DNA of 64,000 nt from Glandiceps talaboti (GCF_964340395.1 NC_135567.1:2342109-2406108); one strand, 5' to 3'. Counted from the first letter of the stretch, positions 1 through 13,220 are shown. Notes: generated from the sequence alone by a model not told the origin. A program made the numbers and translations.

Positions 1-8
1 TAGTCTAC

Positions 9-14
9 ACTAGT
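9..14. repeat. ACTAGT palindrome replacing TGTACA (A12 variant, exemplar)
   Basis: One substitution, T to A at monomer position 12, destroys the TGTACA palindrome (positions 12-17) and creates ACTAGT (positions 9-14). Both states are 6-bp palindromes sharing GTAC downstream. The A12 form occurs singly in HOR-specific places, for example after an AT core in the left domain, after every type I deletion, and after the right-domain type II deletions. It is therefore a good marker of unit identity within an HOR. Confidence 0.85.
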
Positions 15-75
15 ACACATAGAAATACTCACTGACTAGACTATTACCATAGACTTCAGTCTACACTTGTACACA

Positions 76-82
76 TATAAAT
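76..82 (+). repeat. TATAAAT monomer variant (G22T, exemplar)
   Basis: Substitution G to T at monomer position 22 turns TAGAAAT into TATAAAT, which matches the eukaryotic TATA-box consensus TATAWAW. About 17 of the first 37 monomers carry it, whereas around 19-20 kb only about one in eighteen does. Variant monomers are also common near 7.5-9.5 kb and 11.1-12 kb. There is no adjacent gene, so I annotate this as a sequence variant and not as a promoter. Low-level satellite transcription from such sites is possible but unproven. Confidence 0.7.
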
Positions 83-105
83 ACTCACTGACTAGACTAT
101 TACCT

Positions 106-119
106 TAGACTATAGTCTA
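106..119. repeat. 14-bp perfect palindrome at an AT-core monomer junction (exemplar)
   Basis: Where the junction core is AT instead of TC, the sequence TAGACTATAGTCTA becomes a perfect 14-bp palindrome spanning monomer position 50 of one unit to position 7 of the next. The consensus junction keeps the 6-bp arms but has a non-palindromic TC core. AT-core junctions recur through the whole array, roughly one in three to five units, and are densest at 1-2,000 and 7,400-9,000. A rarer TTAAGTC form (for example near 3078, 10512, 24346) is also self-complementary. A symmetric protein site or a short cruciform are possible readings, but neither is shown. Confidence 0.85.
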
Positions 120-392
120 CACTTGTACACATATAAATACTCACTGACTAGACTATTACCATAGACTATAGTCTACACTTGTACACATAGAAATACTCAC
201 TGACTAGACTATTACCTTAGACTTCAGTCTACACTTGTACACATATAAATACTCACTGACTAGACTATTACCATAGACTTCAGTCTACACTAGTACACAT
301 AGAAATACTCACTGACTAGACTATTACCATAGACTTCAGTCTACACTTGTACACATAGAAATACTCACTGACTAGACTATTACCATAGACTA

Positions 393-1232
393 TAGTCTAC
401 ACTAGTACACATAGAAATACTCACTGACTAGACTATTACCATAGACTTCAGTCTACACTTGTACACATATAAATACTCACTGACTAGACTATTACCTTAG
501 ACTATAGTCTACACTTGTACACATATAAATACTCACTGACTAGACTATTACCATAGACTATAGTCTACACTTGTACACATAGAAATACTCACTGACTAGA
601 CTATTACCTTAGACTTCAGTCTACACTTGTACACATATAAATACTCACTGACTAGACTATTACCATAGACTTCAGTCTACACTAGTACACATAGAAATAC
701 TCACTGACTAGACTATTACCATAGACTTCAGTCTACACTTGTACACATATAAATACTCACTGACTAGACTATTACCATAGACTATAGTCTACACTTGTAC
801 ACATAGAAATAATCACTGACTAGACTATTACCATAGACTTTAGTCTACACTTGTACACATATAAATACTCACTGACTAGACTATTACCATAGACTTCAGT
901 CTACACTTGTACACATAGAAATACTCACTGACTAGACTATTACCATAGACTTCAGTCTACACTTGTACACATATAAATACTCACTGACTAGACTATTACC
1001 TTAGACTTCAGTCTACACTTGTACACATATAAATACTCACTGACTAGACTATTACCATAGACTACAGTCTACACTTGTACACATAGAAATACTCACTGAC
1101 TAGACTATTACCATAGACTTCAGTCTACACTTGTACACATAGAAATACTCACTGACTAGACTATTACCATAGACTTTAGTCTACACTTGTACACATAGAA
1201 ATACTCACTGACTAGACTATTACCATAGACTA
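393..1232 (+). repeat. 840-bp HOR (15 monomers), first full copy
   Basis: The unit starting at 393 (AT core followed by A12) is repeated at 1233, exactly 15 monomers later. The run of variants after it (TATAAAT, T49, AT core, TATAAAT, AT core, T49 and so on) is repeated with it for about 500 bp, with private differences such as T to A in the monomer near 1475. After about 890 the two copies differ by two monomers. The first seven units (1-392) look like the start of another copy, since unit 1 has the same AT/A12 signature. Confidence 0.8.
1121..1176 (+). repeat. Exemplar consensus monomer (56 bp)
   Basis: This copy has the commonest base at every variable position: C at 1, T at 12, G at 22, A at 49 and T at 56. 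Composition is A20 T16 C14 G6, with no CpG. Internal structure: AGTCTA at 2-7, the palindrome TGTACA at 12-17, GACTAGACTA at 34-43 (GACTA twice in a row), and TAGACT at both 37-42 and 50-55, 13 bp apart. TAGACT at 50-55 is the inverted complement of AGTCTA in the next unit, so each monomer junction is a 6-bp-arm dyad with a 2-bp core. Since 56 is not a multiple of 3, three units (168 bp) make one frame-neutral period. Confidence 0.95.
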
Positions 1233-1740
1233 TAGTCTACACTAGTACACATAGAAATACTCACTGACTAGACTATTACCATACACTTCAGTCTACACTT
1301 GTACACATATAAATACTCACTGACTAGACTATTACCTTAGACTATAGTCTACACTTGTACACATATAAATACTCACTGACTAGACTATTACCATAGACTA
1401 TAGTCTACACTTGTACACATAGAAATACTCACTGACTAGACTATTACCTTAGACTTCAGTCTACACTAGTACACATATAAATACTCACTGACTAGACTAT
1501 TACCATAGACTTCAGTCTACACTAGTACACATAGAAATACTCACTGACTAGACTATTACCATATACTTCAGTCTACACTTGTACACATATAAATACTCAC
1601 TGACTAGACTATTACCATAGACTATAGTCTACACTTGTACACATAGAAATACTCACTGACTAGACTATTACCATAGACTTTAGTCTACACTTGTACACAT
1701 ATAAATACTCACTGACTAGACTATTACCTTAGACTTCAGT
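1233..1740 (+). repeat. 840-bp HOR, second copy (clear part)
   Basis: This stretch matches 393-900 at a lag of 840 bp. Private changes include ATACAC near 1263 and ATATAC near 1561; the latter is shared with 8995, which ties this copy to the 7.4-10.5 kb duplicate. Downstream the series continues with two monomers fewer than the first copy, showing that the HOR changes length by whole units. Confidence 0.75.
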
Positions 1741-2885
1741 CTACACTTGTACACATATAAATACTCACTGACTAGACTATTACCATAGACTACAGTCTAC
1801 ACTTGTACACATAGAAATACTCACTGACTAGACTATTACCATAGACTTCAGTCTACACTTGTACACATAGAAATACTCACTGACTAGACTATTACCATAG
1901 ACTTCAGTCTACACTTGTACACATAGAAATACTCACTGACTAGACTATTACCATAGACTTCAGTCTACACTTGTACACATATAAATACTCACTGACTAGA
2001 CTATTACCTTAGACTTCAGTCTACACTTGTACACATAGAAATACTCACTGACTAGACTATTACCATAGACTTCAGTCTACACTTGCACACATAGAAATAC
2101 TCACTGACTAGACTATTACCATAGACTTCAGTCTACACTTGTACACATAGAAATACTCACTGACTAGACTATTACCATAGACTTCAGTCTACACTTGTAT
2201 ACATAGAAATACTCACTGACTAGACTATTACCATAGACTTCAGTCTACACTAGTACACATATAAATACTCACTGACTAGACTATTACCATAGACTATAGT
2301 CTACACTTGTACACATAGAAATACTCACTGACTAGACTATTACCATAGACTTCAGTCTACACTTGTACACATAGAAATACTCACTGACTAGACTATTACC
2401 ATAGACTTCAGTCTACACTTGTACACATAGAAATACTCACTGACTAGACTATTACCATAGACTTCAGTCTACACTTGTACACATAGAAATACTCACTGAC
2501 TAGACTATTAACATAGACTTCAGTCTACATTTGTACACATAGAAATACTCACTGACTAGACTATTACCTTAGACTATAGTCTACACTTGTACACATAGAA
2601 ATACTCACTGACTAGACTATTACCATAGACTTCAGTCTACACTTGTACACATAGAAATACTCACTGACTAGACTATTACCATAGACTTCAGTCTACACTT
2701 GTACACATAGAAATACTCACTGACTAGACTATTACCATAGACTTCAGTCTACACTAGTACACATATAAATACTCACTGACTAGACTATTACCATAGACTT
2801 CAGTCTACACTTGTACACATAGAAATACTCACTGACTAGACTATTACCATAGACTTCAGTCTACACTTGTACACATAGAAATACT

Positions 2886-2900
2886 CACTGACCATACTAT
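2886..2900 (+). repeat. GACCATAC marker monomer (exemplar; 28 copies)
   Basis: GACTAGAC (monomer 34-41) is replaced by GACCATAC, two substitutions always together. ACC starts at 2891, 3780, 5516, 6405, 10325, 12845, 13734, 15736, 16562, 18283, 20236, 24159, 25048, 27330, 30984, 32538, 34701, 37522, 38299, 39909, 41630, 43583, 47611, 52458, 53970, 59341, 61918 and 63926. It is usually followed two monomers later by CTACTTTTG. The new ACCATA matches ACCATA at monomer 46-51 of the same unit, so copying from within the monomer is plausible. Confidence 0.9.
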
Positions 2901-3408
2901 TACCATAGACTTCAGTCTACACTTGTACACATAGAAATACTCACTGACTAGACTATTACCATAGACTTCAGTCTACACTTGTACACATATAAATACTCAC
3001 TGACTAGACTATTACCATAGACCATAGTCTACACTTGTACACATAGAAATACTCACTGACTAGACTATTACCATAGACTTAAGTCTACACTTGTACACAT
3101 AGTAATACTCACTGACTAGACTATTACCATAGACTATAGTCTACACTTGTACACATATAAATACTCACTGACTAGACTATTACCATAGACTTCAGTCTAC
3201 ACTTGTACACATAGAAATACTCACTGACTAGACTATTACCATAGACTTCAGTCTACACTTGTACACATATAAATACTCACTGACTAGACTATTACCATAG
3301 ACTTCAGTCTACACTTGTACACATAGAAATACTCACTGACTAGACTATTACCATAGACTTCAGTCTACACTTGTACACATAGAAATACTCACTGACTAGA
3401 CTATTACC

Positions 3409-3430
3409 ATAGACTTCACTAGTACACATA
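3409..3430 (+). repeat. Type I 7-bp deletion monomer (exemplar; 23 copies)
   Basis: CTTCACTAGTAC replaces the usual junction: seven bases (GTCTACA, monomer positions 3-9) are missing between two CA dinucleotides, leaving a 49-bp unit. Every copy carries A12. Copies start at 3414, 6039, 13368, 15090, 16252, 17917, 24682, 26348, 26964, 28462, 29071, 30009, 30618, 32172, 33726, 34335, 35945, 36547, 37156, 37933, 39543, 41264 and 52092. They concentrate in 13-42 kb. The identical break in all copies means one event spread by amplification. Confidence 0.92.
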
Positions 3431-5131
3431 GAAATACTCACTGACTAGACTATTACCATAGACTTCAGTCTACACTAGTACACATATAAATACTCACTGA
3501 CTAGACTATTACCATAGACTTCAGTCTACACTTGTACACATAGAAATACTCACTGACTAGACTATTACCTTAGACTATAGTCTACACTTGTACACATAGA
3601 AATACTCACTGACTAGACTATTACCATAGACTTCAGTCTACACTTGTACACATAGAAATACTCACTGACTAGACTATTACCATAGACTTCAGTCTACACT
3701 TGTACACATAGAAATACTCACTGACTAGACTATTACCATAGACTTCAGTCTACACTTGTACACATAGAAATACTCACTGACCATACTATTACCATAGACT
3801 TCAGTCTACACTTGTACACATAGAAATACTCACTGACTAGACTATTACCATAGACTTCAGTCTACTTTTGTACACATATAAATACTCACTGACTAGACTA
3901 TTACCATAGACTATAGTCTACACTTGTACACATAGAAATACTCACTGACTAGACTATTACCATAGACTTCAGTCTACACTAGTACACATAGAAATACTCA
4001 CTGACTAGACTATTACCATAGTCTATAGTCTACACTTGTACACATAGAAATACTCACTGACTAGACTATTACCATAGACTTCAGTCTACACTTGTACACA
4101 TAGAAATACTCACTGACTAGACTATTACCATAGACTTCAGTCTACACTTGTACACATAGAAATACTCACTGACTAGACTATTACCTTAGACTATCGTCTA
4201 CACTTGTACACATAGAAATACTCACTGACTAGACTATTACCATAGACTTCAGTCTACACTTGTACACATAGAAATACTCACTGACTAGACTATTACCATA
4301 GACTTCAGTCTACACTTGTACACATAGAAATACTCACTGACTAGACTATTACCATAGACTTCAGTCTACACTTGTACACATAGAAATACTCACTGACTAG
4401 ACTATTAACATAGACTTCAGTCTACATTTGTACACATAGAAATACTCACTGACTAGACTATTACCTTAGACTATAGTCTACACTTGTACACATAGAAATA
4501 CTCACTGACTAGACTATTACCATAGACTTCAGTCTACACTTGTACACATAGAAATACTCACTGACTAGACTATTACCATAGACTTCAGTCTACACTTGTA
4601 CACATAGAAATACTCACTGACTAGACTATTACCTTAGACTTCAGTCTACACTTGTACACATATAAATACTCACTGACTAGACTATTACCTTAGACTTCAG
4701 TCTACACTAGTACACATAGAAATACTCACTGACTAGACTATTACCTTAGACTATAGTCTACACTTGTACACATAGAAATACTCACTGACTAGACTATTAC
4801 CATAGACTATAGTCTACACTAGTACACATAGAAATACTCACTGACTAGACTATTACCATAGACTTCAGTCTACACTTGTACACATATAAATACTCACTGA
4901 CTAGACTATTACCTTAGACTATAGTCTACACTTGTACACATATAAATACTCACTGACTAGACTATTACCATAGACTATAGTCTACACTTGTACACATAGA
5001 AATACTCACTGACTAGACTATTACCTTAGACTTCAGTCTACACTTGTACACATATAAATACTCACTGACTAGACTATTACCATAGACTTCAGTCTACACT
5101 TGTACACATAGAAATACTCACTGACTAGACT

Positions 5132-7756
5132 ATTAACATAGACTTCAGTCTACATTTGTACACATAGAAATACTCACTGACTAGACTATTACCTTAGACT
5201 ATAGTCTACACTTGTACACATAGAAATACTCACTGACTAGACTATTACCATAGACTTCAGTCTACACTTGTACACATAGAAATACTCACTGACTAGACTA
5301 TTACCATAGACTTCAGTCTACACTTGTACACATAGAAATACTCACTGACTAGACTATTACCATAGACTTCAGTCTACACTAGTACACATATAAATACTCA
5401 CTGACTAGACTATTACCATAGACTTCAGTCTACACTTGTACACATAGAAATACTCACTGATTAGACTATTACCATAGACTTCAGTCTACACTTGTACACA
5501 TAGAAATACTCACTGACCATACTATTACCATAGACTTCAGTCTACACTTGTACACATAGAAATACTCACTGACTAGACTATTACCATAGACTTCAGTCTA
5601 CACTTGTACACATATAAATACTCACTGACTAGACTATTACCATAGACCATAGTCTACACTTGTACACATAGAAATACTCACTGACTAGACTATTACCATA
5701 GACTTAAGTCTACACTTGTACACATAGTAATACTCACTGACTAGACTATTACCATAGACTATAGTCTACACTTGTACACATATAAATACTCACTGACTAG
5801 ACTATTACCATAGACTTCAGTCTACACTTGTACACATAGAAATACTCACTGACTAGACTATTACCATAGACTTCAGTCTACACTTGTACACATATAAATA
5901 CTCACTGACTAGACTATTACCATAGACTTCAGTCTACACTTGTACACATATAAATACTCACTGACTAGACTATTACCATAGACTTCAGTCTACACTTGTA
6001 CACATAGAAATACTCACTGACTAGACTATTACCATAGACTTCACTAGTACACATAGAAATACTCACTGACTAGACTATTACCATAGACTTCAGTCTACAC
6101 TAGTACACATATAAATACTCACTGACTAGACTATTACCATAGACTTCAGTCTACACTTGTACACATAGAAATACTCACTGACTAGACTATTACCTTAGAC
6201 TATAGTCTACACTTGTACACATAGAAATACTCACTGACTAGACTATTACCATAGACTTCAGTCTACACTTGTACACATAGAAATACTCACTGACTAGACT
6301 ATTACCATAGACTTCAGTCTACACTTGTACACATAGAAATACTCACTGACTAGACTATTACCATAGACTTCAGTCTACACTTGTACACATAGAAATACTC
6401 ACTGACCATACTATTACCATAGACTTCAGTCTACACTTGTACACATAGAAATACTCACTGACTAGACTATTACCATAGACTTCAGTCTACTTTTGTACAC
6501 ATATAAATACTCACTGACTAGACTATTACCATAGACTATAGTCTACACTTGTACACATAGAAATACTCACTGACTAGACTATTACCATAGACTTCAGTCT
6601 ACACTAGTACACATAGAAATACTCACTGACTAGACTATTACCATAGTCTATAGTCTACACTTGTACACATAGAAATACTCACTGACTAGACTATTACCAT
6701 AGACTTCAGTCTACACTTGTACACATAGAAATACTCACTGACTAGACTATTACCATAGACTTCAGTCTACACTTGTACACATAGAAATACTCACTGACTA
6801 GACTATTACCTTAGACTATAGTCTACACTTGTACACATAGAAATACTCACTGACTAGACTATTACCATAGACTTCAGTCTACACTTGTACACATAGAAAT
6901 ACTCACTGACTAGACTATTACCATAGACTTCAGTCTACACTTGTACACATAGAAATACTCACTGACTAGACTATTACCATAGACTATAGTCTACACTTGT
7001 ACACATAGAAATACTCACTGACTAGACTATTAACATAGACTTCAGTCTACATTTGTACACATAGAAATACTCACTGACTAGACTATTACCTTAGACTATA
7101 GTCTACACTTGTACACATAGAAATACTCACTGACTAGACTATTACCATAGACTTCAGTCTACACTTGTACACATAGAAATACTCACTGACTAGACTATTA
7201 CCATAGACTTCAGTCTACACTTGTACACATAGAAATACTCACTGACTAGACTATTACCTTAGACTTCAGTCTACACTTGTACACATATAAATACTCACTG
7301 ACTAGACTATTACCTTAGACTTCAGTCTACACTAGTACACATAGAAATACTCACTGACTAGACTATTACCTTAGACTATAGTCTACACTTGTACACATAG
7401 AAATACTCACTGACTAGACTATTACCATAGACTATAGTCTACACTAGTACACATAGAAATACTCACTGACTAGACTATTACCATAGACTTCAGTCTACAC
7501 TTGTACACATATAAATACTCACTGACTAGACTATTACCTTAGACTATAGTCTACACTTGTACACATATAAATACTCACTGACTAGACTATTACCATAGAC
7601 TATAGTCTACACTTGTACACATAGAAATACTCACTGACTAGACTATTACCTTAGACTTCAGTCTACACTTGTACACATATAAATACTCACTGACTAGACT
7701 ATTACCATAGACTTCAGTCTACACTAGTACACATAGAAATACTCACTGACTAGACT
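5132..7756 (+). repeat. 2,625-bp tandem duplication, right copy
   Basis: This is the direct neighbour and partner of 2507-5131. Differences include TTAGAC at 5461, TATAAAT at about 5950 where the left copy has TAGAAAT, and an AT core near 6973 where the left copy has TC. The match stops near 7,757, where the left copy's series would restart with ATTAACATAG but this one reads TTACCATAG. Confidence 0.9.
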
Positions 7757-10554
7757 ATTACCATAGACTTCAGTCTACACTTGTACACATAGAAATACTC
7801 ACTGACTAGACTATTACCATAGACTATAGTCTACACTAGTACACATAGAAATACTCACTGACTAGACTATTACCATAGACTTCAGTCTACACTTGTACAC
7901 ATATAAATACTCACTGACTAGACTATTACCTTAGACTATAGTCTACACTTGTACACATATAAATACTCACTGACTAGACTATTACCATAGACTATAGTCT
8001 ACACTTGTACACATAGAAATACTCACTGACTAGACTATTACCTTAGACTTCAGTCTACACTTGTACACATATAAATACTCACTGACTAGACTATTACCAT
8101 AGACTTCAGTCTACACTAGTACACATAGAAATACTCACTGACTAGACTATTACCATAGACTTCAGTCTACACTTGTACACATATAAATACTCACTGACTA
8201 GACTATTACCATAGACTATAGTCTACACTTGTACACATAGAAATACTCACTGACTAGACTATTACCATAGACTTTAGTCTACACTTGTACACATATAAAT
8301 ACTCACTGACTAGACTATTACCATAGACTTCAGTCTACACTTGTACACATAGAAATACTCACTGACTAGACTATTACCATAGACTTCAGTCTACACTTGT
8401 ACACATATAAATACTCACTGACTAGACTATTACCTTAGACTTCAGTCTACACTTGTACACATATAAATACTCACTGACTAGACTATTACCATAGACTACA
8501 GTCTACACTTGTACACATAGAAATACTCACTGACTAGACTATTACCATAGACTTCAGTCTACACTTGTACACATAGAAATACTCACTGACTAGACTATTA
8601 CCATAGACTTTAGTCTACACTTGTACACATAGAAATACTCACTGACTAGACTATTACCATAGACTATAGTCTACACTAGTACACATAGAAATACTCACTG
8701 ACTAGACTATTACCATAGACTTCAGTCTACACTTGTACACATATAAATACTCACTGACTAGACTATTACCTTAGACTATAGTCTACACTTGTACACATAT
8801 AAATACTCACTGACTAGACTATTACCATAGACTATAGTCTACACTTGTACACATAGAAATACTCACTGACTAGACTATTACCTTAGACTTCAGTCTACAC
8901 TTGTACACATATAAATACTCACTGACTAGACTATTACCATAGACTTCAGTCTACACTAGTACACATAGAAATACTCACTGACTAGACTATTACCATATAC
9001 TTCAGTCTACACTTGTACACATATAAATACTCACTGACTAGACTATTACCATAGACTTCAGTCTACACTTGTACACATAGAAATACTCACTGACTAGACT
9101 ATTACCATAGACTTCAGTCTACACTTGTACACATATAAATACTCACTGACTAGACTATTACCTTAGACTTCAGTCTACACTTGTACACATATAAATACTC
9201 ACTGACTAGACTATTACCATAGACTACAGTCTACACTTGTACACATAGAAATACTCACTGACTAGACTATTACCATAGACTTCAGTCTACACTTGTACAC
9301 ATAGAAATACTCACTGACTAGACTATTACCATAGACTTCAGTCTACACTTGTACACATAGAAATACTCACTGACTAGACTATTACCATAGACTTCAGTCT
9401 ACACTTGTACACATATAAATACTCACTGACTAGACTATTACCTTAGACTTCAGTCTACACTTGTACACATAGAAATACTCACTGACTAGACTATTACCAT
9501 AGACTTCAGTCTACACTTGCACACATAGAAATACTCACTGACTAGACTATTACCATAGACTTCAGTCTACACTTGTACACATAGAAATACTCACTGACTA
9601 GACTATTACCATAGACTTCAGTCTACACTTGTATACATAGAAATACTCACTGACTAGACTATTACCATAGACTTCAGTCTACACTAGTACACATATAAAT
9701 ACTCACTGACTAGACTATTATCATAGACTATAGTCTACACTTGTACACATAGAAATACTCACTGACTAGACTATTACCATAGACTTCAGTCTACACTTGT
9801 ACACATAGAAATACTCACTGACTAGACTATTACCATAGACTTCAGTCTACACTTGTACACATAGAAATACTCACTGACTAGACTATTACCATAGACTTCA
9901 GTCTACACTTGTACACATAGAAATACTCACTGACTAGACTATTAACATAGACTTCAGTCTACATTTGTACACATAGAAATACTCACTGACTAGACTATTA
10001 CCTTAGACTATAGTCTACACTTGTACACATAGAAATACTCACTGACTAGACTATTACCATAGACTTCAGTCTACACTTGTACACATAGAAATACTCACTG
10101 ACTAGACTATTACCATAGACTTCAGTCTACACTTGTACACATAGAAATACTCACTGACTAGACTATTACCATAGACTTCAGTCTACACTAGTACACATAT
10201 AAATACTCACTGACTAGACTATTACCATAGACTTCAGTCTACACTTGTATACATAGAAATACTCACTGACTAGACTATTACCATAGACTTCAGTCTACAC
10301 TTGTACACATAGAAATACTCACTGACCATACTATTACCATAGACTTCAGTCTACACTTGTACACATAGAAATACTCACTGACTAGACTATTACCATAGAC
10401 TTCAGTCTACACTTGTACACATATAAATACTCACTGACTAGACTATTACCATAGACCATAGTCTACACTTGTACACATAGAAATACTCACTGACTAGACT
10501 ATTACCATAGACTTAAGTCTACACTTGTACACATAGTAATACTCACTGACTAGA
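7435..10554 (+). repeat. 3.1-kb block, right copy (of 1-3120)
   Basis: This is the partner of 1-3120. It includes a copy of the 840-bp HOR, with AT/A12 units at 7827 and 8667, again 840 bp apart. Private substitutions include ATCATAG at 9720 and GTATACAT near 10249. Beyond about 10,555 it departs from the left copy, first at monomer position 22 and then at the junction core. Confidence 0.85.
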
Positions 10555-10700
10555 CTATTACCATAGACTATAGTCTACACTTGTACACATAGAAATACTC
10601 ACTGACTAGACTATTACCATAGACTTCAGTCTACACTTGTACACATAGAAATACTCACTGACTAGACTATTACCATAGACTTCAGTCTACACTTGTACAC
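9140..10700 (+). repeat. 1.5-kb block, founding copy of three
   Basis: The block is marked in order by an AC core (9225), TTGCACAC (9517), TTGTATACAT (about 9630), ATTAACATAG, GACCATAC (10325), CTTAAG (10512) and AGTAATAC. It is repeated at 22,974-24,534 (offset 13,834 bp), and from 9,363 onward also at 11,883-13,220 (offset 2,520 bp, exactly 45 monomers). Calling it the founding copy is a convenience; direction cannot be read from the sequence. Confidence 0.8.
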
Positions 10701-11074
10701 ATAGAAATACTCACTGACTAGACTATTACCATAGACTATAGTCTACACTTGTACACATAGAAATACTCACTGACTAGACTATTACCATAGACTTCAGTCT
10801 ACACTTGTACACATAGAAATACTCACTGACTAGACTATTACCATAGACTTCAGTCTACACTTGTACACATAGAAATACTCACTGACTAGACTATTACCAT
10901 AGACTATAGTCTACACTTGTACACATAGAAATACTCACTGACTAGACTATTACCATAGACTTCAGTCTACACTTGTACACATAGAAATACTCACTGACTA
11001 GACTATTACCATAGACTTCAGTCTACACTTGTACACATAGAAATACTCACTGACTAGACTATTACCATAGACTA
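10571..11074 (+). repeat. 168-bp trimer HOR, three tandem copies
   Basis: AT-core units at 10571, 10739, 10907 and 11075 are spaced exactly 168 bp apart. Between them lie two TC-core units, and all nine monomers otherwise read as consensus (T12, G22, A49). The three 168-bp copies look identical by eye. The fourth AT-core unit at 11075 begins a different series with TATAAAT. This is the shortest and most regular HOR in the window and also the smallest period that is neutral to reading frame. Confidence 0.85.
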
Positions 11075-11882
11075 TAGTCTACACTTGTACACATATAAAT
11101 ACTCACTGACTAGACTATTACCTTAGACTATAGTCTACACTTGTACACATATAAATACTCACTGACTAGACTATTACCATAGACTTCAGTCTACACTTGT
11201 ACACATAGAAATACTCACTGACTAGACTATTACCATAGACTTTAGTCTACACTTGTACACATATAAATACTCACTGACTAGACTATTACCATAGACTTCA
11301 GTCTACACTTGTACACATAGAAATACTCACTGACTAGACTATTACCATAGACTTCAGTCTACACTTGTACACATATAAATACTCACTGACTAGACTATTA
11401 CCTTAGACTTCAGTCTACACTTGTACACATATAAATACTCACTGACTAGACTATTACCATAGACTACAGTCTACACTTGTACACATAGAAATACTCACTG
11501 ACTAGACTATTACCATAGACTTCAGTCTACACTTGTACACATAGAAATACTCACTGACTAGACTATTACCATAGACTTTAGTCTACACTTGTACACATAG
11601 AAATACTCACTGACTAGACTATTACCATAGACTATAGTCTACACTAGTACACATAGAAATACTCACTGACTAGACTATTACCATAGACTTCAGTCTACAC
11701 TTGTACACATATAAATACTCACTGACTAGACTATTACCTTAGACTATAGTCTACACTTGTACACATATAAATACTCACTGACTAGACTATTACCATAGAC
11801 TATAGTCTACACTTGTACACATAGAAATACTCACTGACTAGACTATTACCTTAGACTTCAGTCTACACTTGTACACATATAA

Positions 11883-13220
11883 ATACTCACTGACTAGACT
11901 ATTACCATAGACTTCAGTCTACACTTGTACACATATAAATACTCACTGACTAGACTATTACCTTAGACTTCAGTCTACACTTGTACACATAGAAATACTC
12001 ACTGACTAGACTATTACCATAGACTTCAGTCTACACTTGCACACATAGAAATACTCACTGACTAGACTATTACCATAGACTTCAGTCTACACTTGTACAC
12101 ATAGAAATACTCACTGACTAGACTATTACCATAGACTTCAGTCTACACTTGTATACATAGAAATACTCACTGACTAGACTATTACCATAGACTTCAGTCT
12201 ACACTAGTACACATATAAATACTCACTGACTAGACTATTACCATAGACTATAGTCTACACTTGTACACATAGAAATACTCACTGACTAGACTATTACCAT
12301 AGACTTCAGTCTACACTTGTACACTTAGAAATACTCACTGACTAGACTATTACCATAGACTTCAGTCTACACTTGTACACATAGAAATACTCACTGACTA
12401 GACTATTACCATAGACTTCAGTCTACACTTGTACACATAGAAATACTCACTGACTAGACTATTAACATAGACTTCAGTCTACATTTGTACACATAGAAAT
12501 ACTCACTGACTAGACTATTACCTTAGACTATAGTCTACACTTGTACACATAGAAATACTCACTGACTAGACTATTACCATAGACTTCAGTCTACACTTGT
12601 ACACATAGAAATACTCACTGACTAGACTATTACCATAGACTTCAGTCTACACTTGTACACATAGAAATACTCACTGACTAGACTATTACCATAGACTTCA
12701 GTCTACACTAGTACACATATAAATACTCACTGACTAGACTATTACCATAGACTTCAGTCTACACTTGTACACATAGAAATACTCACTGACTAGACTATTA
12801 CCATAGACTTCAGTCTACACTTGTACACATAGAAATACTCACTGACCATACTATTACCATAGACTTCAGTCTACACTTGTACACATAGAAATACTCACTG
12901 ACTAGACTATTACCATAGACTTCAGTCTACACTTGTACACATATAAATACTCACTGACTAGACTATTACCATAGACCATAGTCTACACTTGTACACATAG
13001 AAATACTCACTGACTAGACTATTACCATAGACTTAAGTCTACACTTGTACACATAGTAATACTCACTGACTAGACTATTACCATAGACTATAGTCTACAC
13101 TTGTACACATAGAAATACTCACTGACTAGACTATTACCATAGACTTCAGTCTACACTTGTACACATAGAAATACTCACTGACTAGACTATTACCATAGAC
13201 TTCAGTCTACACTTGTACAC
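11883..13220 (+). repeat. Copy of 9363-10700 at 2,520-bp lag
   Basis: TTGCACAC at 12037, TTGTATACAT near 12150, ATTAACATAG at 12461, GACCATAC at 12845 and CTTAAG near 13032 all sit 2,520 bp after their partners. The match ends near 13,222, where this copy has TATAAAT and the other TAGAAAT. The 13,220-14,000 continuation instead resembles 5,890-6,700, with two TATAAAT units, a type I deletion, GACCATAC and CTACTTTTG, so the region is a patchwork. Confidence 0.8.

Larger units (their letters stand above)
1..3120 (+). repeat. 3.1-kb block, left copy (duplicated at 7435-10554)
   Basis: Markers match at a constant offset of 7,434 bp: the AT/A12 units at 1, 393 and 1233; ATATACTTC at 1561; GACCATAC at 2891; CTTAAG at 3078; and AGTAATAC near 3108. 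The offset equals 133 monomers less two 7-bp deletions, which lie in the intervening DNA at 3414 and 6039. A few single-base differences (for example ATACAC at 1263 only) show that the copies have begun to diverge. The left limit is the window edge. Confidence 0.85.
2507..5131 (+). repeat. 2,625-bp tandem duplication, left copy
   Basis: The rare ATTAACATAG unit at 2507 is repeated at 5132, exactly 2,625 bp on, and so is each later marker: GACCATAC 2891/5516 and 3780/6405, and the type I 7-bp deletion 3414/6039. The period is 47 monomers less 7 bp. The start of the second copy directly follows the end of the first, as expected from unequal exchange. Copies differ at only a few bases seen by eye. 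Confidence 0.9.

Noticed and set aside
76-82. Genuine promoter at TATAAAT
   Set aside because: There is no gene or transcript evidence; the motif arises from one substitution in satellite and is repeated by duplication. Kept only as a variant and a testable idea.
70-90. Replication origin (ARS-like) on the - strand of TATAAAT monomers
   Set aside because: The complement gives ATTTATATGTG, about 9 of 11 to the yeast consensus, but in AT-rich DNA this is a weak match and there is no supporting context.
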